Part shown: piece by piece, positions 57,291-64,000 of the stretch
Numbering within the stretch: the stretch's first letter is position 1
Layout: the number at the start of each line of letters is the position of its first letter
Source: Streptococcus zalophi
GTDB lineage: Bacteria > Bacillota > Bacilli > Lactobacillales > Streptococcaceae
Assembly: GCF_016481285.1 (NCBI RefSeq)
Contig: NZ_JAENBP010000003.1
Span: forward strand, 62,001 to 126,000
Direction of reading: 5' to 3'
Length of the DNA stretch: 64,000 bases
Notes under the pieces: generated by a model
Databases searched by the model: none
Told to the model about the DNA's origin: nothing
The model's input: the letters and a program-made list of their open reading frames with translations, nothing else
Program-made: the position numbers and the translations under genes

Positions 57291-58944
57291 TTTCTAGTAA
57301 TTCTTTTGCCTGAGCTCGTGCTGTATCGGTCACGTCACTACCCGCTAACATTTTGGCAATTTCTTCAATGCGTTCTTCAGTGTTTAATAATCTTACTGTT
57401 GAGACGGTTGAGGTGGCATCACTCATTTTTTCAATGAAAAATTGATGATCTGCTCTAGCAATGACTTGTGGCAAGTGAGAAATGGCTAGTACTTGACCGT
57501 ATTGAGAAATGAGATGAATTTTTTCAGCAATAGCTTGTGCTACCCTACCTGAAACGCCTGTATCTACTTCATCAAAAACAATACTGGTTCTTTCAAGTGT
57601 TTTAGAAAAAACAGCCTTGATGGCTAACATCAAACGAGACAATTCTCCACCAGATGCAATTTTAATAAGAGGTTTAAAAGTTTCTCCAGGATTTGTTGAA
57701 ATATAAAATGCAACACTTTCATTACCCAAACGATTAAATTTACTTTCAGAAAAAACAACCTTAAAATCAGCTTTTTCCATATAGAGATCTTTTAATTCTT
57801 GTTTGATATTTTTTTCCAATTCTTTCGCAAGTTCATGACGTTTTTGACGCAACGTTTTAGCCGTTAAAACGAGTGATTGTTCCAAGGCTTTTAATTTTGC
57901 TTCACTATCATCCATTGTCTCATCATTAGCTGTTAAGAGTTGATATTCCAAAATGATATTAGAAAGATAATTCAGTACATCATTAACACTACCACCATAT
58001 TTTCGTGTGATGGTATTGATAATATCTAGGCGACTATCAATCCTTAGTAAATGATTGGCGTCATAGTCCAAATCATCAATAATATCAGACAAACGCTTTG
58101 AAACATCCTCTAAAACATAATAGGATTCCTGAATGTCTTTTGAAATTTCTTGATAACGACTATCATAATTTTCAATGCTTTCCATTTCATTCATGGCAGA
58201 TCTAATATTAGCCAAACTCGAAAATTCGTCATTATCCAATTGTTGATAGGTTTCAGAGAGAGCATCAGCAATCTTTTTATGATTCATTAAGCGATTTCGT
58301 TCTTCTTGTAAGAGCTTATCTTCGTCTTTTTTTAAGTCAGCACTTTCTATTTCAGAAATCTGATAAGCTAACATTTCAATTCTAGCTTTATTATCACTTT
58401 CATTCTTTTTTTGAAGAAGAACATGTTTTCTCAATTCTTTATAATCATCAAAGAGTTTTTGGTAGTTTTCTTTGATATCTTGAAATACTTTTGAGCCAAA
58501 CTGATCTAACATGATAATGTGCTGTGATTGTTTCATTAATTCTTCTTGATCATGTTGACCATGAATATCTACCAATTGTTGTCCAATAGTTTTTAAAATA
58601 GCTAGATTAACCATTTGACCATTGATACGGCTAATGCTTCTGCCATTACTATGAATTTCTCTACGAATAATAAGCTCATCACTGCTGTCAATACCATTAT
58701 CAGCCAATAACTGCTTAAGCCCAGTTTTATGACTAATATCAAATAAGCCTTCTATTTCAGCCTTTGGCGAACCATGACGAACAGCATCAGAGTTAGCTCT
58801 AGCGCCAAGCATCATATTCATGGCATCAATGATAATTGATTTTCCTGCTCCAGTTTCACCGGTTAAAACAGTCATGCCATTGGCAAAATGTAGAGAAATA
58901 TCTTCTATAATGGCAAAATGACGAATAGAAATTTCTAATAACAT
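57277..58944 (-). CDS. recN: DNA repair protein RecN
   Basis: A 555-residue SMC-like ATPase for double-strand-break repair. Walker A is TGETGAGKSIIIDAM (about 28-42), the coiled-coil arms run from about 155 to 380, and the signature/Walker B is SGGELSRLMLAIKAV...IVFDEVDTGVSG near 450-490. In other streptococci argR lies just upstream of recN; here only 121 bp separate it from tlyA. A weak promoter (TTGATT, 17 bases, GATATG) is visible in that gap. Confidence 0.96.
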   Translation of the reverse strand: MLLEISIRHFAIIEDISLHFANGMTVLTGETGAGKSIIIDAMNMMLGARANSDAVRHGSPKAEIEGLFDISHKTGLKQLLADNGIDSSDELIIRREIHSNGRSISRINGQMVNLAILKTIGQQLVDIHGQHDQEELMKQSQHIIMLDQFGSKVFQDIKENYQKLFDDYKELRKHVLLQKKNESDNKARIEMLAYQISEIESADLKKDEDKLLQEERNRLMNHKKIADALSETYQQLDNDEFSSLANIRSAMNEMESIENYDSRYQEISKDIQESYYVLEDVSKRLSDIIDDLDYDANHLLRIDSRLDIINTITRKYGGSVNDVLNYLSNIILEYQLLTANDETMDDSEAKLKALEQSLVLTAKTLRQKRHELAKELEKNIKQELKDLYMEKADFKVVFSESKFNRLGNESVAFYISTNPGETFKPLIKIASGGELSRLMLAIKAVFSKTLERTSIVFDEVDTGVSGRVAQAIAEKIHLISQYGQVLAISHLPQVIARADHQFFIEKMSDATSTVSTVRLLNTEERIEEIAKMLAGSDVTDTARAQAKELLEKNNL

Positions 58945-59065
58945 GCTATTCTCCTTGTCGTTGTGATACTTTCATCCATATCTTAATTCATTAGACTAAA
59001 ATCAAACTTTGCTATTGTCACTAATCAAATTAATAACACTTTTTACAGAGAACACTTTAGATTAT

Positions 59066-59884
59066 CTAGTTATTGTTAAACACCTTGTGCGCTTTTTCAA
59101 TAACTGTCTTGATATCATCTTTCAGAAAATTAAGAGGTGAATTCGCTTTTTCTAAAAAAAGAAGAAATTCTATATTGCCGTGACCACCTTGGATAGGTGA
59201 AAAATCTAATTGTTTCACACTGAAACTATTTTCTAAGGCAAACTGACAAACTGAAATAATCACTTTTTCGTGAATCGTTTTATCTTTGACAATACCATTT
59301 TTTCCTATTTGCTCTCGACCAGCTTCAAATTGTGGCTTCACTAAAGCAACAACCTGAGCATTTTCTGGAAGGATTTGAGACAAGGCAGGTAAAATTAAAC
59401 CTAGCGAAATAAAACTGACATCAATAGAAGCAAATACTGGTTGATTTTCTATAAAATCTTTGGGATCTGCATAGCGAAAATTGTACTGTTCCATACTTTT
59501 AACACGCGCATCCTGTCTTAGTTTCCAAACCAACTGATTTGTACCAACATCAACAGCATAAACCATACGAGCCCCATTTTGAAGCATGACATCTGTAAAG
59601 CCACCAGTAGAAGCACCAATATCAAGTGTTGTCTTATCAGCCACAGAAAGATTAAAAACCTGTAAAGCTTTTTCTAATTTTAAACCACCACGACTGACAT
59701 ATTTTAATTTTTCACCTTTTAATTTTAATTCAGTGTTCTCATCAATTTTTTCACCTGGTTTATCAAATCGCTCACCATTTAAAACGGAAACCACTAAACC
59801 AGCCATCACACCACGTTTAGCTTGTTCTCTTGTGTCAAAAAGACCTTGACGATAAGCTAGTACATCTACTCTTTCTTTAGGCAT
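59066..59884 (-). CDS. tlyA: TlyA-family rRNA 2'-O-methyltransferase
   Basis: A 272-residue protein with an N-terminal S4 RNA-binding domain (about 1-62) and an FtsJ-type methyltransferase (LDIGASTGGFTDVMLQNGA near 88, SAM site). In other bacteria TlyA methylates 16S and 23S rRNA and affects capreomycin sensitivity; the name 'hemolysin A' is historical. It overlaps ispA by 8 nt. Confidence 0.92.
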   Translation of the reverse strand: MPKERVDVLAYRQGLFDTREQAKRGVMAGLVVSVLNGERFDKPGEKIDENTELKLKGEKLKYVSRGGLKLEKALQVFNLSVADKTTLDIGASTGGFTDVMLQNGARMVYAVDVGTNQLVWKLRQDARVKSMEQYNFRYADPKDFIENQPVFASIDVSFISLGLILPALSQILPENAQVVALVKPQFEAGREQIGKNGIVKDKTIHEKVIISVCQFALENSFSVKQLDFSPIQGGHGNIEFLLFLEKANSPLNFLKDDIKTVIEKAHKVFNNN

Positions 59885-60737
59885 GAAGTCGTAACCTTTC
59901 TATAATGGTTTTGATTGCTTGACGATCAAATTGATAGGCCTTCTCAAAACTTTCAAAAATACCTAAGGCATCATCCAAGGCTTGATTTAAAATGCTGGTT
60001 GACTTTTCTAAGCCAAATAAACTAGGATAAGTGGTTTTCTCAGCAAAAATATCTTTTTTAGGTGTTTTTCCCAATTCAGAAAAATCAGCAGTCACATCTA
60101 AAATATCATCTCTGACTTGAAAAGCTAAACCAACCAATTGACCTGCTTTTTGTAGTAAAGTCATCCCTTTTTCATCTAAATCAGAAACAATTCCTGCAGC
60201 AATAAATGGAAAAGTTAACAATTTTCCTGTTTTATTGGTATGAATGGCAACTAAGTCTGCTTCTTTTAAGGCTTGATGTTCTCCTTTAACATCAAGCATT
60301 TGTCCTCCAACCATACCTCTACTACCTGAAGCATCTGATAAAAAACTAATCAGTTGTACCACTTTATCAGGAGCTAATTTGGAAGAAGCTAATAAGCCAA
60401 AAGCATCTAAAAACAAAGCATCCCCTGCTAAAATAGCAGTGGCTTCATCAAATTTTTTATGATTGGTTAATTGGCCACGACGATAATCATCATTATCCAT
60501 AGCTGGTAAATCATCATGGATTAAACTCCCAGTATGAATCATCTCTAAACTAGCTGCAATACTATAGTGATCATTATTTAGAGCAATGCCAAAACCTTCT
60601 AAAAGCATCAAAAATAAAAGTGGACGAAGGCGTTTACCGCCTGCATCAACAGAATAAAGAATAGCTTTAGTTAAATCAGATGAAACGATTAGTTCTTTAT
60701 AGTAATTTCTAATGGCTTCATTAGTATGTTCAATCAC
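59877..60737 (-). CDS. ispA: Polyprenyl (farnesyl) diphosphate synthase
   Basis: A 286-residue trans-prenyltransferase. The first Asp-rich motif is DDLPAMDNDD (about 74-83) and the second is DDILD (about 212-216). It makes farnesyl diphosphate for undecaprenol and other isoprenoids. The start codon is GTG at 60737, behind AAGGAGA. It lies 12 bp after xseB. Confidence 0.93.
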   Translation of the reverse strand: MIEHTNEAIRNYYKELIVSSDLTKAILYSVDAGGKRLRPLLFLMLLEGFGIALNNDHYSIAASLEMIHTGSLIHDDLPAMDNDDYRRGQLTNHKKFDEATAILAGDALFLDAFGLLASSKLAPDKVVQLISFLSDASGSRGMVGGQMLDVKGEHQALKEADLVAIHTNKTGKLLTFPFIAAGIVSDLDEKGMTLLQKAGQLVGLAFQVRDDILDVTADFSELGKTPKKDIFAEKTTYPSLFGLEKSTSILNQALDDALGIFESFEKAYQFDRQAIKTIIERLRLHA

Positions 60738-60749
60738 TCTACGTCTCCT

Positions 60750-60965
60750 TTAATCCATTTCTTTTTCAGTATCATCAGTTTGCATGACTTTAACTAATGT
60801 TTTTTCAGCTTCATTGAGTGTTTTTTGCAATTCTTTTGATAAAATCATTCCTTTTTGGAATTCTGAAATGGCTTCTTCTAATGGCACATCACCATTTTCT
60901 AATTTTGAGACAATAACCTCTAAATCTTGTAAATTTTCTTCAAATGTTTTATTATTTTTTGACAT
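60750..60965 (-). CDS. xseB: Exodeoxyribonuclease VII small subunit
   Basis: A 71-residue helical protein beginning [19 protein letters not shown]. The frame is open to 60995, but ATG 60965 fits the family N-terminus and length and has GAGGT upstream inside the xseA end, which it overlaps by 14 nt. It is the small subunit with XseA. Confidence 0.93.
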   Translation of the reverse strand: MSKNNKTFEENLQDLEVIVSKLENGDVPLEEAISEFQKGMILSKELQKTLNEAEKTLVKVMQTDDTEKEMD

Positions 60966-62283
60966 TTTTAACCTCCACTTCAATTTGACCATCACGCATA
61001 TTGATGTCTAAACTATCTCCTTTAACTATTTTTTCAACAGAACCTATCACTTGGTTTCCCTTATGAACAATAGCATATCCTCTTGCAACAATCCTTGACG
61101 TATCAAGAGACAACAATGCTTCTTGAGATTTTTCAAATCTTGTTAATTTTTGCTGATAATGAGTTGTTATCTGGTGTGACAACAAACGATTGGTCTGCTC
61201 AATATAATCTTGAAAAGTTTTAATTCTTTTTAATAAATCAATTGCCACTAAGCGATTAACCAACAAATGCGTTTGATGCTCTTTTTGACGGTAAGATTCC
61301 TTAAAAAGATTAGCCATTTGATTGGTCAATTTATCGAGTTTTTGCAGATAACTATCATAAAGTCTTTCAGGCTGTCTGAAAATAACTGATCCTGCCAATT
61401 GGTTGAGACGGTCTTTTTTTATTTTCAACTGTTGCATCATGATATTATAAAGACGTGTCTGTCTCTCATTTAAGTATTGATAAACATCTGCCTTTGTAAC
61501 TGGTGTTGCAAGTTCAGCCGCTGCAGTTGGTGTCGCCACTCTTTGATCTGCCGCAAAATCAGACAAGGTAGTGTCCGTTTCATGACCAACACTTGAAATA
61601 ATTGGAAGTCTAGATTCAAAAATCGCCTCTACAACTATTTCCTCATTGAAACTCCACAAATCTTCAATCGAGCCACCACCACGACCAATAATCAATATGT
61701 CTAAATCACTTCTTAAATTAGCTTTTTTAATATTGTCAACAATTTCTTCGGCACTACCAGGCCCTTGAACCTTAGTTGGAAATAACAAGATTTCAACACC
61801 AGGAAAACGTCTTTGGACGGTCGTAATAATATCTCTAATAACCGCACCACTTTGACTGGTCACCACGCCAATTTTTTTAACAAATTGGGGAAGCTGTTGC
61901 TTGTGTTTTTGATCAAAATAACCTGCTGCAGTTAGTTTTTTCTTGAGTTGTTCAAACTGAACAGCAAGTGCACCAACACCGTCAGGCTCAGCTTTTTCAA
62001 TTAAAATAGAATAAGACCCATTTGGCTCATACAATTGAATACGACCAATAACATTTAGCTTCATTCCTTCTTCAATCTCAAACTTAAGAGATTTGAAAAC
62101 ACCAGCCCACATTGTTGCTTGAATAACGGCTTTATCATCTTTCAAAGAAAAATATTGATGCGTAGGCCGTTTTCTAAAATTTGAAACTTCACCTGTCAGA
62201 TAGACTCTCTCCAAATAAGGATCGCGGTCAAATTTTAATTTTAAATATTTTGTCAAATGAGAAACTGATAAATACTCTGACAT
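60952..62283 (-). CDS. xseA: Exodeoxyribonuclease VII large subunit
   Basis: A 443-residue catalytic subunit: an OB-fold ([21 protein letters not shown], about 28-48), the catalytic domain with [16 protein letters not shown] (about 201-216) and [23 protein letters not shown] (about 230-252), and a helical C-terminal part. It degrades single-stranded DNA. First gene of the xseA-xseB-ispA-tlyA run. Confidence 0.96.
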   Translation of the reverse strand: MSEYLSVSHLTKYLKLKFDRDPYLERVYLTGEVSNFRKRPTHQYFSLKDDKAVIQATMWAGVFKSLKFEIEEGMKLNVIGRIQLYEPNGSYSILIEKAEPDGVGALAVQFEQLKKKLTAAGYFDQKHKQQLPQFVKKIGVVTSQSGAVIRDIITTVQRRFPGVEILLFPTKVQGPGSAEEIVDNIKKANLRSDLDILIIGRGGGSIEDLWSFNEEIVVEAIFESRLPIISSVGHETDTTLSDFAADQRVATPTAAAELATPVTKADVYQYLNERQTRLYNIMMQQLKIKKDRLNQLAGSVIFRQPERLYDSYLQKLDKLTNQMANLFKESYRQKEHQTHLLVNRLVAIDLLKRIKTFQDYIEQTNRLLSHQITTHYQQKLTRFEKSQEALLSLDTSRIVARGYAIVHKGNQVIGSVEKIVKGDSLDINMRDGQIEVEVKNVKK

Positions 62284-62321
62284 GCTCTCTCCTTAATTGT
62301 TTTTATTACTCCCATTATATC

Positions 62322-62343
62322 AAAAAAGTGTCTATTAGACACT
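62322..62343 (-). terminator. Terminator of folD
   Basis: AGTGTCTAATAGACACT palindrome followed by TTTTTT on the minus strand, about 40 bases after the folD stop. Confidence 0.75.
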
Positions 62344-62382
62344 CTTTATCTTATTAATGACTAGTCAATTAAAACACTTGAT

Positions 62383-63234
62383 TTATTTGACTTTTCTAAG
62401 TGCTGATTCGTAGGTTTGTTCAAGAAGCATAGTAATCGTCATTGGCCCAACGCCTCCTGGAACAGGTGTGATATAGCTGGCAATTTCAGCCACCTCATCA
62501 TATTTGACGTCACCAATTAATTTACCATTTTCATCACGATTCATACCAACATCAATAACAACAGCACCTGGTTTGACAAATTCTTTAGTCACCAAATGAC
62601 CTCTACCAATAGCAACAACCAAGATATCAGCAGTTTTTGCTAATGCCGCTAATTGTTGTGTACGAGAGTGGGCGATAGTTACTGTCGCATTTTCATCCAT
62701 CAAAAGTTGTGCCATCGGTTTACCAACAATATTACTACGACCGATAACCAGAGCGTTTTTACCAGATAAAGAAATATTATATTCCTTAAACATTTCCATA
62801 ATACCTGCTGGCGTACAAGGCTTCATTACCCCATGACCACTCCATAATAAGCCCATATTAACAGGATGAAACCCATCAACATCTTTTTCTGGAGAAATAG
62901 CCATTAAAACAGCTTCTTCATCAATATGACCTGGCAATGGCAGTTGCACTAAAATCCCATGAAAACTCTCATCATCATTGTAGGTTGACACTAAGGCCAA
63001 TAACTCTTCTTGACTAATTGTTTCAGGGACACGAACAACCTCACTCTTAAAGCCAGCAGCAAGTGCTGAACGCTCTTTATTTCTCACATAAACTTGACTG
63101 GCTGAATCTTCACCCACAAGAATAACAACGAGACCTGGTACAATCCCATGCGTTTGTTTTAATTCCTCAACCTTTTGAGCGAGATTCGTTTGCATTTTTT
63201 GTGCAAGACCCTTACCATCTATTATTGTTGCCAT
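62383..63234 (-). CDS. folD: Methylenetetrahydrofolate dehydrogenase/cyclohydrolase
   Basis: A 283-residue bifunctional enzyme of one-carbon metabolism. The catalytic Tyr and Lys lie in VYVRNKE (about 48-54), [10 protein letters not shown] near 97, the nucleotide loop is [14 protein letters not shown] near 164, and the C-terminal motif is [12 protein letters not shown] near 255. Confidence 0.97.
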   Translation of the reverse strand: MATIIDGKGLAQKMQTNLAQKVEELKQTHGIVPGLVVILVGEDSASQVYVRNKERSALAAGFKSEVVRVPETISQEELLALVSTYNDDESFHGILVQLPLPGHIDEEAVLMAISPEKDVDGFHPVNMGLLWSGHGVMKPCTPAGIMEMFKEYNISLSGKNALVIGRSNIVGKPMAQLLMDENATVTIAHSRTQQLAALAKTADILVVAIGRGHLVTKEFVKPGAVVIDVGMNRDENGKLIGDVKYDEVAEIASYITPVPGGVGPMTITMLLEQTYESALRKVK

Positions 63235-63324
63235 TATCTACTCCTATTATCTATCTCGTTATAATCTTCTTATGCTATTTTAAAAGACAAAAGCACACTT
63301 GTACCCTTGCCTTTTTGTACATTA

Positions 63325-63555
63325 TTAATAAAGTAAATCAAAAATCTCAATTGCAATTAAATCAATACTATCAAACGTATATGTTTCACGAGCAGCAACA
63401 TCACGAAGGGTAAAAGTAACCCCTTGTTCAGGATCATTGTTATAAGCTACTTCAGCAACAACAACACCATCACGCTCAAAATTACGTTTAAAATTTCCGC
63501 CATCATTTGCCATTAATTCAAGACGATTAATAATTCTCACTAAATGTGATTCCAT
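63325..63555 (-). CDS. DUF1797 protein (YkuJ-like)
   Basis: A 76-residue cytoplasmic protein of the DUF1797 family (MESHLVRIINRLELMANDGG, NDPEQGVTFTLRD). It is a conserved small alpha/beta protein of unknown function, transcribed alone. GGAGAG precedes the ATG. Confidence 0.85.
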   Translation of the reverse strand: MESHLVRIINRLELMANDGGNFKRNFERDGVVVAEVAYNNDPEQGVTFTLRDVAARETYTFDSIDLIAIEIFDLLY

Positions 63556-63789
63556 AGTTCTCTCCTATTCACTTTTAATCTCTACTATTTTATCATAAAA
63601 GATAGAAAACTAACAAACAAAAGTGATTTAAAAGGCAATTTCTCTATGATTATCCTTCTAAGTAAGCAATTTTAGCTTTGAAATCGTCTTGAGTAAACAA
63701 TAATAATTATTTTCAAATGACAAATTTGCAGATTAATTCTTTTCAACTTAACAACTATTAGACAATAAAGAGGTCTCAAATCTTTTTAC
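63556..63789. other. Intergenic region, no intact gene
   Basis: I see no complete gene here. On the minus strand a short frame ending at 63650-63652 encodes LLLFTQDDFKAKIAYLEG and then stops, preceded by a stop codon within 20 codons. It could be the tail of a decayed gene, but I do not recognise a parent. The rest is A/T-rich. Confidence 0.4.
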
Positions 63790-63817
63790 TTGATTTCTTT
63801 ACTTATGGTGATATAAT
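63790..63817 (+). promoter_or_regulatory. clpE promoter
   Basis: TTGATT (63790-63795), 16-base spacer, TATAAT (63812-63817) with TG one base upstream (extended -10). Confidence 0.82.
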
Positions 63818-63831
63818 AAACTTATAAAAAG

Positions 63832-63848
63832 TTTGACCAAAACTGACC
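63832..63848 (+). promoter_or_regulatory. CtsR-type operator before clpE
   Basis: TTTGACC-AAA-ACTGACC: two heptads three bases apart, matching the tandem CtsR consensus (TTTGACY repeated) with two mismatches in the second heptad. It lies just after the predicted start point, where bound CtsR would block transcription. CtsR control of clpE is known in streptococci. Confidence 0.75.
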
Positions 63849-63896
63849 AAAACTTTTTATACTATTTTAAATGTCAAAATGAAAGAGGTAAAAACT

Positions 63897-64000
63897 ATGC
63901 TTTGTCAAAATTGTCACTTAAATGAAGCCACTATCCACCTTTTTACCAATGTTAACGGAAAGAAAAAACAAATTGATTTATGTCAAAATTGTTACCAAAT
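63897..64000 (+). CDS. clpE: ATP-dependent Clp protease ATPase ClpE, N-terminal part (runs off the window)
   Basis: The first 34 codons are visible, from ATG 63897 behind GAAAGAGG. They form the N-terminal zinc finger that marks ClpE: Cys3-X2-Cys6 and Cys29-X2-Cys32. ClpE is a Hsp100 unfoldase partner of ClpP that acts in heat stress. The AAA+ domains lie beyond the window. The zinc finger plus the upstream CtsR-type box make the call firm despite the short piece. Confidence 0.88.
   Translation, partial: MLCQNCHLNEATIHLFTNVNGKKKQIDLCQNCYQ

Overview
The window is a low-GC Firmicutes chromosome segment. Gene content and order point to a Streptococcus of the pyogenic group. Supporting signs are the rodA-gyrB-ezrA-serB run, the dnaG-rpoD pair, ptsH-ptsI, an xseA-xseB-ispA-tlyA-recN cluster, an LPxTG-anchored antigen I/II-type adhesin, RNase J2 and a CtsR-type box before clpE. 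The species cannot be fixed from the sequence alone. Most genes lie on the minus strand. One tRNA gene (Arg, anticodon CCU) is present; there are no rRNA genes, insertion sequences, phage genes or CRISPR arrays.

1-9.7 kb is the accessory region and the most interesting part. A minus-strand operon encodes a fused FdrA-AllG protein, AllH (DUF2877), an MFS transporter, a DAACS-family symporter, an Ldh2/AllD-type dehydrogenase and a further membrane transporter cut by the window edge. A divergent PucR-family activator gene faces it across a 144-bp control region with a cre-like CcpA site. By homology with the Escherichia coli all genes, this looks like a route from ureidoglycolate via oxalurate to oxamate plus carbamoyl phosphate, which could yield ATP. 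The usual two proteins FdrA and AllG are joined here in one 1004-residue chain.

9.7-19.6 kb holds dnaX, a free-methionine-sulfoxide reductase, udk, a short DEAD-box-like helicase (DEFD motif), a 1377-residue repeat-rich cell-wall-anchored adhesin and a membrane-anchored polysaccharide deacetylase.

19.7-30.7 kb holds ptsI and ptsH, a complete nrdHIEF class Ib ribonucleotide reductase operon behind two NrdR boxes one to three helical turns apart, a small XRE regulator with a membrane partner, and the dnaG-rpoD-DUF59 operon, then mscL.

30.8-47.8 kb is housekeeping: rnjB, rqcH (PavA/Fbp54 type), a TPR protein with an AI-2E-family membrane protein, two Nudix hydrolases, ndk, eno, a YueI-like protein, a TauE permease, serB, ezrA, gyrB, rodA and the tRNA.

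47.8-64 kb holds rplS with a structured leader, a ClC channel, chorismate mutase, flavodoxin, add, a GNAT protein, a DHH phosphoesterase, rpmE2, a GNAT pseudogene broken by one stop codon, hup, the YpmS-SGNH-DegV trio, trhA, recN, tlyA, ispA, xseB, xseA, folD, a DUF1797 protein and the first 34 codons of clpE. The argR gene that other streptococci carry between tlyA and recN is absent.
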